Shown here: one piece after another, positions 36,551 to 46,162 of the stretch
How the letters are laid out: every line of letters starts with the position of its first letter
Numbering within the stretch: position 1 is the first letter of the stretch
Notes under the pieces: model-generated
Databases searched by the model: none
What the model was told of the DNA's origin: nothing
The model's input: the letters and a program-made list of their open reading frames with translations, nothing else
Translations under genes and position numbers: made by a program
Assembly: GCA_950054255.1 (NCBI GenBank)
Contig: CATLOR010000001.1
Location: 310,001 to 374,000, forward strand
Source of the DNA: an uncultured Rickettsiales bacterium
Lineage (GTDB): Bacteria > Pseudomonadota > Alphaproteobacteria > Micavibrionales > GCA-2720935
Reading direction: 5' to 3'
DNA length: 64,000 nucleotides

Positions 36551-37473
36551 ATACGGATAAAAAAGCATTAGGGAGAGGGTTAGATGCTCTTTTTGGGGAT
36601 CGCATAACAGATACAGTTAAAGAGATTGTACGTGATACAGAGATGTCTATAACTCAAACACAGGCAGCTGGGACACAGTTAAAATCACAAAAAATGATAG
36701 ATGTGTCTAATTTAAGAGCAAGTGATGCACAGCCGCGTCGTTTTTTCGAAGAAGAAGCGCTTCAACAACTGGCATCTTCTATTAAAACACATGGTGTCTT
36801 ACAACCTCTTTTGGTGCGCCCAATTTTAGGGGCAGCAGGCGAATATGAAATTATTGCTGGTGAGCGCCGTTGGCGCGCAGCTCAAAAAGCACAAATCCAT
36901 GAAATCCCTGTTATTATTCAAGACTTTACAGATTTAGAAGCGATTGAAATCGCTTTGGTTGAAAATTTACAACGCTCAGATCTTACAGCTATAGAAGAAG
37001 CGGAGGGGTATAAGCGTTTAATGGAAGAATTCGGCCATACGCAAGAAAAATTGGCCGAAGCGTTAGGGAAGTCAAGGCCACATATTGCGAATATGATGCG
37101 CTTATTAAAACTCCCAGAAACAGTCCGTGACCGTGTTCATGTGGGTGAAATTTCAGCAGGTCATGCGCGTGCGCTTTTATCAGCTAAAGACCCTGAGGCA
37201 ATGGCAAAACGTATGCTTAAAGAAAATATGAGTGTCCGAGAAATTGAGCGCGCTGTGTCTGATGAAAAAGATCCAGTGAAAGTTGTTAAACCGCGCCCTG
37301 CAACAACAGGGTCAAAAGACACAAACATAAAGGCGCTGGAAAAGAGTTTAGAAGAGCAAATTGGCTTAAAGGTAACAATTTCTTACGATAAAAAAGGCAG
37401 TGGTGCTTTGACAATTAAGTACCAGAATTTAGATCAGTTAGATGACGTTCTTGCTAAGCTAACCCATGCTTAA
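36547..37473 (+). CDS. parB: Chromosome-partitioning protein ParB (Spo0J)
   Basis: 308 residues. It begins NTDKKALGRGLDALFGD, the ParA-contacting N-terminus. The ParB/sulfiredoxin CTP-binding region has GEYEIIAGERRWRAAQKA and ENLQRSDLTAIEEAEGY. A helix-turn-helix follows (KLAEALGKSRPHIANMMRLLKLP), then the dimerising tail. As a CTP-dependent clamp it should load at the three parS sites at 32.8-35.4 kb. Cytoplasmic, nucleoid-bound. Confidence 0.96.
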   Translation: MNTDKKALGRGLDALFGDRITDTVKEIVRDTEMSITQTQAAGTQLKSQKMIDVSNLRASDAQPRRFFEEEALQQLASSIKTHGVLQPLLVRPILGAAGEYEIIAGERRWRAAQKAQIHEIPVIIQDFTDLEAIEIALVENLQRSDLTAIEEAEGYKRLMEEFGHTQEKLAEALGKSRPHIANMMRLLKLPETVRDRVHVGEISAGHARALLSAKDPEAMAKRMLKENMSVREIERAVSDEKDPVKVVKPRPATTGSKDTNIKALEKSLEEQIGLKVTISYDKKGSGALTIKYQNLDQLDDVLAKLTHA

Positions 37474-37477
37474 TAGG

Positions 37478-37524
37478 GTTTTTGTTGCGCAGGGTTGTAA
37501 TGTGTAGAAAAACGCAGCAAAAAC
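37478..37524. terminator. Possible bidirectional terminator between parB and the convergent gene
   Basis: GTTTTTGTTGCG (37478-37489) and CGCAGCAAAAAC (37513-37524) form a 12-bp inverted repeat with one G-T pair and a 23-nt loop. Its outer T/A tracts give U-runs in both directions. It fits exactly between the convergent parB and 408-residue-protein genes. The large loop keeps confidence modest. Confidence 0.4.
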
Positions 37525-38750
37525 TATTTAATTCTTAGTCTGGATAAAGGGTTAAAGCGCTTCTTCCTTTCTTTCGACTTTTCATTCTTCTCTTTTTGCT
37601 TACGCTTATTATATCCATCACAAATATTAAAAAATAAGAAATAGTCACAATTAGATTCGGATTTTTTTAGCTCCTTCATAAATTCATCTGAGATGTATTT
37701 TGGTGATGTAACAAATTGCTCACTTATAAAATCACAATGACTATCATATAAAGACTTTATGTTTTTTAAATAGACTTCTAGAGACATTTTCTCTTGGCTT
37801 AAAGCTTCAAAAAGAGCATCAACAATTTGAAAACCAAGCTTATTATTCATTGAATTGGCGTCAAACATCTTGATAGGTATTATAGCGCTAATAGCAGATC
37901 GATATTCTTCTTCATTTAGGTAACATGTAATTTTTTTCTCACAAGCCATATGACGAAATTGATTTTCAATATCCTTAGCTTGAATGATTGAATCAAGTAT
38001 TCCTTCGCCAGGCTCTGTATCATATGAAAGCGCATTAATAAAATCAGTAAATTGTTCAGGCTGTGTTTGCATGAAACTAAAAAAAGAAGCACGATATGAG
38101 AATGGTTGTCGAGGATTAAAAAGCAAGGGCTCTAACACTGTATTTTCCCATTCTTCTTTCTCATCTAGGAGAGATTCTTTTAAGACGTTAATACATGTAG
38201 CAGTCAGAGATGGCGGGAGGGCTTTATCGTCTGTGATTGTATTAAGGATTAATTTTTTTAAAGCCGCCTTCGTCTGTGATGAAAAAGAAAATAAAGGAGA
38301 TTCATCTCTTAATTGCGCAATAATAAGCTCTGATAAATTCAAGGCGTTTTTAGAGTGTTCCATATCAATGTTAAACACTGAAAATGCAGCGCGCATTTGA
38401 ATAATTAAAGCTTGCTCAACTGTTTCTTTGTTTTTAAATATATCAAACAAGCATAAACTGGAATACATATTCGCCTGTTTAGATTTAGATAATGTTTCAG
38501 GGTCATATAAAGCAATTTTTTCAATTAAAGTAATAAAAACAAGACGTTCTTCTGGTGAAGTGGTTTGTATTTTTCTGTGTAAGAGGTCGAAGAAAAGATC
38601 GCGCTCTTCCTTATGAGGACATAAGCGCTTTATAGCGGCCGCACCTGTTTCCCCTGTTGCCCGTTCAAGAACATCAAAAAGATTTTTAATAAGAGGGCTT
38701 GGTCCTTCATGTGAGGAGGATAAAAGTGTTTTTAGTTTTGTGTAATCCAT
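37524..38750 (-). CDS. Hypothetical helical protein inserted between parB and holA
   Basis: 408 residues, nearly all predicted helix, with no signal peptide or membrane segment and no recognisable domain. It has an acidic to neutral body and a strikingly basic C-terminal tail (NKRKQKEKNEKSKERKKR, then FNPLSRLRIK), which could bind nucleic acid or membrane. Repeated leucine-rich helices hint at an alpha-solenoid, but no repeat consensus can be read. parB and holA are adjacent in many Alphaproteobacteria, so this gene looks like a lineage-specific insertion in the core block. Confidence 0.6.
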   Translation of the reverse strand: MDYTKLKTLLSSSHEGPSPLIKNLFDVLERATGETGAAAIKRLCPHKEERDLFFDLLHRKIQTTSPEERLVFITLIEKIALYDPETLSKSKQANMYSSLCLFDIFKNKETVEQALIIQMRAAFSVFNIDMEHSKNALNLSELIIAQLRDESPLFSFSSQTKAALKKLILNTITDDKALPPSLTATCINVLKESLLDEKEEWENTVLEPLLFNPRQPFSYRASFFSFMQTQPEQFTDFINALSYDTEPGEGILDSIIQAKDIENQFRHMACEKKITCYLNEEEYRSAISAIIPIKMFDANSMNNKLGFQIVDALFEALSQEKMSLEVYLKNIKSLYDSHCDFISEQFVTSPKYISDEFMKELKKSESNCDYFLFFNICDGYNKRKQKEKNEKSKERKKRFNPLSRLRIK

Positions 38751-38784
38751 ACACTATGTCTACCACACAAAACTTTTATGTCAA

Positions 38785-39795
38785 TTAAAAAGAACCAAGC
38801 TTTGTAAAAGCATAAGCACATAGCGTTTCAGCGGGAATATTTGTTGTTTTTGTTTGTTTATCAACTTCTAAAAGATAGCCTAAGGCACGTTCAATACGTG
38901 GTAATGACCATTTTGCAATTTGAGCTTGAAAGCTTGGTTGTTCTTTAAAGAAAACTTTTGGATGAATAGACTCCATGGCTTCTTTTGGGGTTTTGCCAGA
39001 TTGAACATAAACTTTTGCTTGATAAAGGCGCTTGAGATGATTTTGCATGCCACGAATAAGAACTTGAGGCGGAAACCCCTCATCAAAGGCTTGGTGAAGT
39101 TTTGCGCTCAGCTCTTTTATGTTGCCTGAAGCCACCGCAAAAGTGATTTGAGTAAAGCCTGTTGTGCCTCTTGCGCCGATGATTTCAATGCAGTCTTCAT
39201 ACTCAATGACTTTTTTATCGCCGACATAAAGGCATAATTTATCAATTTCAGATTGAATAATCATGCGGTCGCCTTGAATGTTTTGTAATAAGAAAGCAAT
39301 CGCATCGCGACTAGCGGATTTACTATGAGATTCGATTAAATTACGAATTGTATAATCGAGTGCTTTACCATCTTCGACATAACAGGGAAGAGCTGCGACG
39401 TTTTTTTCTTTCTCAAATAACACACGTAAAGGGGATTTGGGGCCCAATTCACCCGCCTCAATAATGACAAGGCTATCAAAAGAGGCGTCTTCAATGGTGT
39501 TTTTACACGCTTGTGTCGCTTTATCATCTGCATTTGAAACAATAATCAAACGACGCCCACCCATCATAGAAAGCGCATTCGCTTCATCACTCAAGCGTGA
39601 AGGGTCATCGACAAGATCATCATTTCCAAGAGGTGTTACAAGAAAAGGATCAGATAAATCAGGAACAACAGTTTTACCAATCAGTTTTGAGCGCTCTTTA
39701 ACAAGCCCTTGATCTGGCCCATAGATCAACACAGCCTTAATGTCGGCAGGTGGTGATTTAACAAAATGATCTATATCTCTGAAACCGAGCTTCAT
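38785..39795 (-). CDS. holA: DNA polymerase III subunit delta
   Basis: 336 residues. N-terminal AAA-like domain (VLIYGPDQGLVKERSKLIGK), then GGRRLIIVSNAD, and a C-terminal collar domain with AVASGNIKELSAKLHQAFDEGFPPQVLIRGMQNHLKRLYQAK. This matches HolA, which opens the sliding clamp within the clamp loader. It overlaps lptE by 4 bp, in the conserved leuS-lptE-holA order. Delta lacks a working ATP site in the family, as here. Confidence 0.9.
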   Translation of the reverse strand: MKLGFRDIDHFVKSPPADIKAVLIYGPDQGLVKERSKLIGKTVVPDLSDPFLVTPLGNDDLVDDPSRLSDEANALSMMGGRRLIIVSNADDKATQACKNTIEDASFDSLVIIEAGELGPKSPLRVLFEKEKNVAALPCYVEDGKALDYTIRNLIESHSKSASRDAIAFLLQNIQGDRMIIQSEIDKLCLYVGDKKVIEYEDCIEIIGARGTTGFTQITFAVASGNIKELSAKLHQAFDEGFPPQVLIRGMQNHLKRLYQAKVYVQSGKTPKEAMESIHPKVFFKEQPSFQAQIAKWSLPRIERALGYLLEVDKQTKTTNIPAETLCAYAFTKLGSF

Positions 39796-40334
39796 TGAGT
39801 AAGTGCTTCCTCAGCTTTTGCTTTTTCCTCTTGTTCTCTTTGAAGGAAAAGAATTGTTTGACGTACAATATCCTCTGCAACCATGTTTAAAGCGCGTTTT
39901 TCTGCGTCTTCGCGCGCTGTAATTGATTCATACTGGCTATCTAAGACATTATAAGCAACAAATCCACGTGATGAGCTTTTAAGTAACACCATATCAGTTT
40001 TATCCTCAACAACGGAAAAGTCAGCTGTCATAAGAAGTTGAACACGTGTTTCCGATTCAGATGTTCTATCAATACCCATCCCAATAACAGATCTAGATGG
40101 TTTTTGTACAACAAGGCGATACATAGGCTTATGTGTAGGTACATAGCTGAGTTGATCAAGGAGTAAATTTCTTAATATTTGTCCTTGGCGTGAGGCAATC
40201 GTGTCAACAGCAACAGATTTTGCGATATCTGCTTCAACGCCTCCAAATTTACCATACATAGGCTGAAATCCACAGCCTGCAAGGATAAAGATAAAAGAAA
40301 GTGTAAAAAAATATGTTTTAAAAATGTTTTTCAT
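39792..40334 (-). CDS. lptE: LPS-assembly lipoprotein LptE
   Basis: 180 residues. A lipoprotein signal ends in LAGCGFQPMYG; the FxPMYG phrase after the lipobox is typical of alphaproteobacterial LptE. A mixed strand/helix domain follows, with a charged C-terminal helix. LptE plugs the LptD barrel in the outer membrane for LPS insertion. It lies directly after leuS with no gap and overlaps holA by 4 bp, the usual alphaproteobacterial arrangement. Confidence 0.9.
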   Translation of the reverse strand: MKNIFKTYFFTLSFIFILAGCGFQPMYGKFGGVEADIAKSVAVDTIASRQGQILRNLLLDQLSYVPTHKPMYRLVVQKPSRSVIGMGIDRTSESETRVQLLMTADFSVVEDKTDMVLLKSSSRGFVAYNVLDSQYESITAREDAEKRALNMVAEDIVRQTILFLQREQEEKAKAEEALTQ

Positions 40335-42896
40335 TTACCCCACCACGACATTAACAATTTTGTTAGGAACAACAATTACTTTACGAACAGTTTTGCCTTC
40401 AATCGCCTTTTGAACATTATCTTGAGCAAGCGCGATCTTTTCAGCTTCTTCTTTGTCAGTGTTTTTTGCAAGATCAATTGTTGCGCGTAATTTACCATTT
40501 ACTTGAACACCAATTGTAATTGTTTCATTTTGAAGCAAGCTCTCGTCACAGACAGGCCAAGGCGCATCAACAAGTAGCGTATCCTGACCTAATAAAGCCC
40601 ACAGCTCTTCCGTTAAATGAGGGATCACAGGATTAATGAGTTGAATAAGTGTTTTGACACCTTCATGGTAAACCCAAGCATCTCCAGCATCTTTGGTACC
40701 ATCCAATGTATCAAGAGCATTGGCAAGTTCACGGCATTTCGCAACAGCGCTATTCATGTGAAATTTTTCAAAAGCCTGGCTTACATCTTTAATTGTGCGA
40801 TGTGTTTGTGCGCGTACTTTCTTTGCCTCACTTGATAAATCAGCAGGAACAGTTTCAAGTGATGGAAAATCAAATCCCGCCTCTGCAACCATACGCCAGA
40901 AACGATTAATAAAACGCCAAGACCCTTCAATACCAGCCTCTGTCCATTCAAGATCACGCTCAGGAGGTGAATCTGATAAGACGAAAAGACGTGCGGCATC
41001 GGCACCATAACTATTTAAAATTTCTTCGGGATCAATCGTGTTACGCTTTGATTTAGACATTTTAATAATGCCACCAGCCTTAACAGGGTGATTACCTTCA
41101 AGAGTAACCCATTGCCCAGTATCATTTTTCATGACTTCTGTTGGATAAAGCCAATTATTATTTTCATCCTTATAACATTCATGTGTAATCATGCCTTGTG
41201 TGAATAATGCTTTAAAAGGCTCCTTAACATCTAAATAACCACAATCACTTAAAGCGCGTGTAAAGAAGCGTGCATAAAGTAAGTGCATAACGGCATGTTC
41301 AACGCCACCAACATATTGATCAACAGGCCCCCAATAATTAGCCTTATCAGCATCAAACCCTTTTTCGGTATTATTTGGATCAGTAAATCTGAATTGATAC
41401 CATGAACTTTCAAAAAATGTATCAAATGTATCTGTTTCGCGTTCAGCCTTGCCACCGCATTGAGGGCAATCGACATGTTTCCATGTTGGGTGGTTGGCAA
41501 TAGGGTTGCCTGTTTGTGTGAAATCAGGATCATCAGGAAGCTTAACTGGTAAATCTGTTTCAGGAACAGGAACAATTCCACAATCCGAGCAATGAATAAT
41601 TGGAATAGGACACCCCCAATAGCGCTGACGACTAATCCCCCAGTCACGAATACGGTAGGTTGTTTGCGCCTTACCTGCACCCATTTCTTCAATTTTCGAG
41701 ATCGCTGCTTTTTTAGCCTCTCCAATGGAAAGCCCATTTAAGAAGTCAGAATTTACAATAATTCCGTCATCTGTATAGGCTTCATTTTCAATTTCGAAAT
41801 CAGGCTGATCTTTTGGTTGAACAACAAGGGTTACAGGAAGGTTGTATTTACGAGCAAAATCTAAATCACGTTGGTCATGAGCAGGACAGGCAAATACAGC
41901 GCCTGTTCCATATTCCATTAAAACAAAGTTAGCAATAAAAACAGGCAACTCCCTACCATCAAAAGGATGGATTGCTTTTAGTCCTGTGTCGTGTCCTTTT
42001 TTCTCACCCGCTTCAATAGCAACTTCGCTTGTGCCTTGTGATTGACAGTCTTTAATGAAAGTAGCGGCTTGTGGGTTTTGCTCAGCTATTTTTTTAGCGA
42101 GTGGATGATCTGGCGATATTCCAACAAAAGAAGCCCCAAATAACGTATCTGGACGTGTTGTGAAGACGGTGATTGTGTCATCACTTTCTTTCAGCTGAAA
42201 TGTAAATTCCAAACCTTGAGATTTATTAATCCAGTTTTCTTGCATGATGCGGACTTTTTCAGGCCAGCCTTCAAGCTCTTTTATACCCTCAAGAAGATCA
42301 TCAGCGTAATCCGTTATTTTTAAAAACCATTGATTCAGTTGTTTGCGCTCAACAGGTGCCCCAGAACGCCACCCTTTTCCATCAACAACTTGTTCGTTTG
42401 CTAAAACCGTGTTTTCAACAGGATCCCAATTGACCATGCTTTCTTTTTTGTACGCAATGCCTTTTTTATAAAAATCTAAAAACATTTTTTGTTCATGTTT
42501 GTAGTAATCAGGTTCACATGTGGCAATCTCACGTGACCAATCAAAAGAAAAACCAATCCCTTTTAATTGTTGCTTCATTGATTTGATGTTTTCGCGTGTC
42601 CATTCACCAGGATGTGCGCCACGCTCAATCGCTGCATTTTCAGCAGGAAGTCCAAAGGCGTCCCATCCCATAGGGTGTAAAACATTATATCCTTGAGATT
42701 TTTTGTATCGCGCAATGACATCAGAGAGAGAATAGTTTCTCACATGTCCCATATGAATCCGCCCTGATGGATAAGGAAACATAGAAAGGACATAGCTTTT
42801 CTTAAGCGAGGAATCGTCTTTTGCTTCAAAAGAGTTAGCAGCGTCCCATGCTTTTTGCCATTTTGTTTCGGTTTCTTTAATATTATAACGTGTCAT
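40335..42896 (-). CDS. leuS: Leucyl-tRNA synthetase
   Basis: 853 residues, the normal bacterial length. Class I signatures: [13 protein letters not shown] near residue 48 and KMSKSKRN near residue 620. The editing domain has [10 protein letters not shown] and the zinc-ribbon-like region CPQCGG. The C-terminus ends with the [15 protein letters not shown] strand pair that contacts tRNA. It charges tRNA-Leu. It heads a leftward leuS-lptE-holA operon. Confidence 0.97.
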   Translation of the reverse strand: MTRYNIKETETKWQKAWDAANSFEAKDDSSLKKSYVLSMFPYPSGRIHMGHVRNYSLSDVIARYKKSQGYNVLHPMGWDAFGLPAENAAIERGAHPGEWTRENIKSMKQQLKGIGFSFDWSREIATCEPDYYKHEQKMFLDFYKKGIAYKKESMVNWDPVENTVLANEQVVDGKGWRSGAPVERKQLNQWFLKITDYADDLLEGIKELEGWPEKVRIMQENWINKSQGLEFTFQLKESDDTITVFTTRPDTLFGASFVGISPDHPLAKKIAEQNPQAATFIKDCQSQGTSEVAIEAGEKKGHDTGLKAIHPFDGRELPVFIANFVLMEYGTGAVFACPAHDQRDLDFARKYNLPVTLVVQPKDQPDFEIENEAYTDDGIIVNSDFLNGLSIGEAKKAAISKIEEMGAGKAQTTYRIRDWGISRQRYWGCPIPIIHCSDCGIVPVPETDLPVKLPDDPDFTQTGNPIANHPTWKHVDCPQCGGKAERETDTFDTFFESSWYQFRFTDPNNTEKGFDADKANYWGPVDQYVGGVEHAVMHLLYARFFTRALSDCGYLDVKEPFKALFTQGMITHECYKDENNNWLYPTEVMKNDTGQWVTLEGNHPVKAGGIIKMSKSKRNTIDPEEILNSYGADAARLFVLSDSPPERDLEWTEAGIEGSWRFINRFWRMVAEAGFDFPSLETVPADLSSEAKKVRAQTHRTIKDVSQAFEKFHMNSAVAKCRELANALDTLDGTKDAGDAWVYHEGVKTLIQLINPVIPHLTEELWALLGQDTLLVDAPWPVCDESLLQNETITIGVQVNGKLRATIDLAKNTDKEEAEKIALAQDNVQKAIEGKTVRKVIVVPNKIVNVVVG

Positions 42897-43020
42897 CGAT
42901 ATAAATCTCGCCTTGGTTCTTTATAAATAACTTATATGGCTCAGACTATAGCCTATCTCGATTCCCTAGTCATTAGGAAAGTCAGATAAAATTATAAGCT
43001 TATTTTTTAAGGCGTGTTTA

Positions 43021-43551
43021 TTATTGACCGTCAGCTATACGAAGTGTGCGTGCCTTTGTTAGGATCGCATCTTCCATTTTTGTATGTGTGTCTTCTGCGA
43101 CAGGGGCACTTTCCCATGTATCTCCCTGTTTGATTTGTTTTAAAACAGAGACTTTAACATTAGAGGCTTTTAAATCTGTGCCTTTTAAAAAGACTTGGGT
43201 TTTAAAACGTTCGTTTTTAGCGGCATCAGGCACATACCAATCTGTTAAAACAACACCCCCAAAAGGATCAGCAGAAGCGATTGGAATAAAAGAAAGTGTT
43301 TCTAAACTTGCTTGCCACAAATATTTATTCACCCCAATGCCGTTGCCTGTATTGACCTCTTCTTTATTATTGCCAAAAAGATCAATCCCTTCATCACCAA
43401 AAATACTTTCTTCTTCTCCTGTGTAAACAACTTCTCCAGCGCGGCTATGAGGGTATTTAGCAGCAGATTCGGTTTTCACAGAATCGCAGGCGTTTAAAAC
43501 AAACAAGGCTGTGATTAAAACAAAGAATGTTGGTATATATAAGTATGGCAT
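43021..43551 (-). CDS. DUF3576-family lipoprotein
   Basis: 176 residues. The signal peptide ends in a lipobox (LNAC, Cys22). The body has GIGVNKYLWQASLETLSFIPIASADPFGGVVLTDWY, which I recognise as DUF3576, a family regularly found beside leuS in Alphaproteobacteria. The predicted location is outer or inner membrane facing the periplasm. Function unknown; the link with LPS assembly is only by neighbourhood. It is transcribed toward leuS with a 124-bp gap that holds nothing clear. Confidence 0.85.
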   Translation of the reverse strand: MPYLYIPTFFVLITALFVLNACDSVKTESAAKYPHSRAGEVVYTGEEESIFGDEGIDLFGNNKEEVNTGNGIGVNKYLWQASLETLSFIPIASADPFGGVVLTDWYVPDAAKNERFKTQVFLKGTDLKASNVKVSVLKQIKQGDTWESAPVAEDTHTKMEDAILTKARTLRIADGQ

Positions 43552-43964
43552 GTCGTTGACTATCCTAAAATCACTTTATAATTTGCGGTGTAAAAAATGC
43601 ACTATAAAACAAAAGTGTTTTTCCTGTAAAGCATTAGATTGTAGATATTTTAAATCTTACGGAAACCCAAACCGTGGAAAATGTGTGCTCTATGCAACAA
43701 TAGAGAGTATACCTATTTTTATGTATAATGATAAATATTATCTTTTATTTACAGTTGTTTGTTTTAAGAGATTAAGATAGAAAAGCATAAACTGTTGCAA
43801 AAAAAGCACATCTGTTGCGAAAACGCATCGGACCACTTCTAATTGCATTGATTTTAAGCCCCTATTTAACTTTTAATAAGGATAATGCTTGAAATGACTT
43901 CAGGTATTTCAACTATAAAGTTTACATTTCTACTCAACTTGACATTTTTGGAGGATTATACGGA
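43552..43964 (+). promoter_or_regulatory. Porin upstream region
   Basis: 413 bp between the divergent DUF3576 gene and the porin gene. It holds GGAGG (43950-43954) ten bases before the porin ATG, and a 7-bp inverted repeat TTGAAAT/ATTTCAA with a 10-nt gap (43891-43914) that could be an operator or leader hairpin. GATAAT (43883-43888) is a possible -10 without a good -35. A TTGACA at 43939 is too close to the start to be the promoter. An unconvincing Cys-rich ORF covers 43550-43780. Confidence 0.4.
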
Positions 43965-45098
43965 ATGAACAAACTTCTACTAAACGGTACAGCTATCGCT
44001 GGTCTTGCACTTGCTTTAACTGCTACTCCTGCTGCTGCTGAGATCGATCTAGGTCTTGGTGGTCATGTATCTGCTTACGGTATCTTTGCTAACCAAGACG
44101 ATGGTGTTGGTGAAGCTGCTGCTGGTCTATCTGATAGCGATTTCCAACGTGAAACAGAAATCTACTTCACAGGTGAAACAACACTTGATAACGGTTTAAC
44201 TGTTGGTGTTGAAGTTCAGCTTGAAGGCGGTACGAAAGCTGACCAAATCGACGAATCTTACTTATACTTCTCAGGCGACTGGGGTCGTGTGAACTTAGGT
44301 TCTGAAAACGGTGCTTCTTACCTTCTACAAGTTGGTGCGCCTGCTGTTGATGCTAACTTCGACGGTATCGATCCTGAGTACCACGTAGTTGCTTCTGGTG
44401 CTAACGGTGCTGTTGACACAAACCGCGGCCTAAGCTACGGCATGGGCTTTGGTGGTGACGAGTCTCGCGGCGACGTTGAGAAAGTAACATACTTGTCTCC
44501 AGTATTTTCTGGTTTCCAAGTTGGTGTTTCTTATACACCTGACTTCGGTACAGCTTTAACTGGTGGTGAAGATGATGGCGTTCGCGCTGGTTTCCCATCT
44601 GAAGCTACTGCTGCTGATTACAACAATGGTCTTGAAGTTGCTGGTCGTTGGGCTGGTGAATTCGAAGGCGTTGGCGTAACAGTTGGTGCTGGTTGGGCTG
44701 AAGCTCAACAAGAAGTTGCTACTGCTGCTAACGATGATCGTGAGCAATGGAACGTTGGTGCTAACGTAAACTTCGCTGGCTTCACAGTTGGTGGTGCTTA
44801 CTTCACTGATAACGAAGGTGCAGATCAAAATGGCGACCGTGAAACATATGTTTTAGGTGCTAACTATGCAACAGGCCCTTACACAGTTGGTGCTTCTTAC
44901 CTTAACACTGAAAAAGAAGTTGGTGTTGGTGTTGAAGACAATGCTAAGCGTGTACTAGTAGGCGGTTCTTACGCATACGGTCCAGGCATGAGCTTCAACG
45001 GTGCTGTTCACTTCTATGAAATCGAAGATGATGCAGGATCTGCAGCTGATGAGAACGATGCTACTGTTCTGACATTAGGTACAGTTGTTAAGTTCTAA
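43965..45098 (+). CDS. Outer-membrane porin (alphaproteobacterial type)
   Basis: 377 residues. Signal peptide with an AAA-E cleavage region (ALTATPAAAEIDLGLGG), then alternating beta strands with aromatic girdles and a C-terminal strand ending in Phe (TVLTLGTVVKF), as outer-membrane barrels require for BAM. Strands such as GLTVGVEVQLEGG and RVNLGSENGAS match the general Gram-negative porin family. It is very acidic, which is common for cation-selective or marine porins. GCT, GGT and AAC codons dominate far more than in the neighbours, implying very high expression. It has its own terminator. The pore specificity is unknown. Confidence 0.92.
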   Translation: MNKLLLNGTAIAGLALALTATPAAAEIDLGLGGHVSAYGIFANQDDGVGEAAAGLSDSDFQRETEIYFTGETTLDNGLTVGVEVQLEGGTKADQIDESYLYFSGDWGRVNLGSENGASYLLQVGAPAVDANFDGIDPEYHVVASGANGAVDTNRGLSYGMGFGGDESRGDVEKVTYLSPVFSGFQVGVSYTPDFGTALTGGEDDGVRAGFPSEATAADYNNGLEVAGRWAGEFEGVGVTVGAGWAEAQQEVATAANDDREQWNVGANVNFAGFTVGGAYFTDNEGADQNGDRETYVLGANYATGPYTVGASYLNTEKEVGVGVEDNAKRVLVGGSYAYGPGMSFNGAVHFYEIEDDAGSAADENDATVLTLGTVVKF

Positions 45099-45124
45099 TT
45101 TTTAGAATTTATAAAATTGATAAG

Positions 45125-45152
45125 AAGGGCGGGTTTATCTCGCCCTTTTTTT
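45125..45152 (+). terminator. Rho-independent terminator after the porin gene
   Basis: AAGGGCG and CGCCCTT form a 7-bp stem around a 9-nt loop, followed by a run of T. It begins 27 bp after the porin stop and insulates the following T4SS/pilus genes from porin transcription. Confidence 0.85.
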
Positions 45153-45158
45153 ATTTTT

Positions 45159-45167
45159 TGCTATACT
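45159..45167 (+). promoter_or_regulatory. Extended -10 promoter before the dot/pil region
   Basis: TGCTATACT (TG-n-TATACT) lies just after the porin terminator and about 40 bp before the first gene of the rightward string. No convincing -35 accompanies it, as is usual for extended -10 promoters. Confidence 0.4.
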
Positions 45168-45205
45168 GATTTCCGAGATATTGTTTTATGAAAGGATTTG
45201 AAAAA

Positions 45206-46099
45206 ATGATACGCGTTTTTATAGGGGTTTGTTTTATATCTTTAATACTCTCTTTCGCTCCATTTGTGTATGCAGATGAAGAGGTGATAGAGCCTGTTGT
45301 TGTTAATGAAACATGGGTACCAAATAAGGCGCAAGAGATCATGCGGCAAAATCCTTTTTTAAAAAGACTTCTTGATCGTGGCATTAAACTGATCTCACTT
45401 GGAAATGAATTTGGTTTTGATTCTTGGTTGATGACATCTGGGGGGCAATTACAAACTTTTTATACTGTCCCGGGTCAAAATATTGTTTTAAGTGGTTTTT
45501 TAATTGGACCAAATGGTGAAAATATAACAGCTCAACAATTGGGACGTTATGAATCATTAAATGATAATGCTGTTCAAAAAGAGTTAGAAGCAGACATCCA
45601 GCGTAAAAAAGAATTAGAAGCAATGTCGCCTGCTGATAAACTAGATTATTTAGTAAAAGAAACACGGGGTTTTACATTTTCAGGCAATGAGAATAAGCCC
45701 TTTGTTTATGTGTTCATGACTCCTGATTGTCGCAGGTGTCTACCTTATTATTCGGCTTTGAAAGAGCAGTTTTTTGATAAGGGGTTAATCAATGTCCAAT
45801 TTGTGCCTGTTTATACAAATGAAGAACAAAGAAAGCTCTTTCTTTCTTTATTTGCATTAGATGATCCTAAGGCAGAGCTCTTTTCTTTTCTTGAAGACCC
45901 TAAAATAGGAGATATTAGTTTTTCTTCGCTTAATTACAATAATACGCTTTCTCAGAATACAGCCGTGTTAAAAAATTATAAACTAGAAGCAGGCGTACCT
46001 GTGACATTTTATAAAAATGAAGAAGGACGATTGCAAATTGTTCAAGATGTGCCCCTTGATCTATCAAAGATCATGAATGATATGGGTGTGAAAAAATAA
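45206..46099 (+). CDS. Exported DsbC-like thioredoxin-fold protein
   Basis: 297 residues from the ATG at 45206, which has AAGGA 9 nt upstream and gives a clean signal peptide (MIRVFIGVCFISLILSFAPFVYA-DEE). An ATG 18 bp earlier is possible. A first domain (residues about 60-130) resembles a DsbC/DsbG dimerisation region with SGFLIGPNGENIT. The thioredoxin domain has FVYVFMTPDCRRC, a CxxC redox site, and a later VPVTFY cis-Pro loop. It probably isomerises or forms disulfides in periplasmic parts of the secretion machine. DsbC-like proteins accompany several conjugative systems. Confidence 0.75.
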   Translation: MIRVFIGVCFISLILSFAPFVYADEEVIEPVVVNETWVPNKAQEIMRQNPFLKRLLDRGIKLISLGNEFGFDSWLMTSGGQLQTFYTVPGQNIVLSGFLIGPNGENITAQQLGRYESLNDNAVQKELEADIQRKKELEAMSPADKLDYLVKETRGFTFSGNENKPFVYVFMTPDCRRCLPYYSALKEQFFDKGLINVQFVPVYTNEEQRKLFLSLFALDDPKAELFSFLEDPKIGDISFSSLNYNNTLSQNTAVLKNYKLEAGVPVTFYKNEEGRLQIVQDVPLDLSKIMNDMGVKK

Positions 46100-46162
46100 T
46101 TTTTTCCATAGTAAAAAGAAAAAATCTTCCTTTTTGAGTCAAAATAGACTATAAACACCTCT

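Noticed and set aside
43550..43780. Cys-rich ORF on the + strand (LRCKKCTIKQKCFSCKALDC...) between DUF3576 and porin genes
   Set aside because: It has no Shine-Dalgarno, overlaps the 5' end of the DUF3576 gene, and occupies a divergent promoter region. The cysteine spacing is suggestive but nothing else supports it.
43939..43944. TTGACA before the porin gene as a -35 box
   Set aside because: The -10 would fall on the ribosome-binding site and start codon, so the match is probably coincidental.
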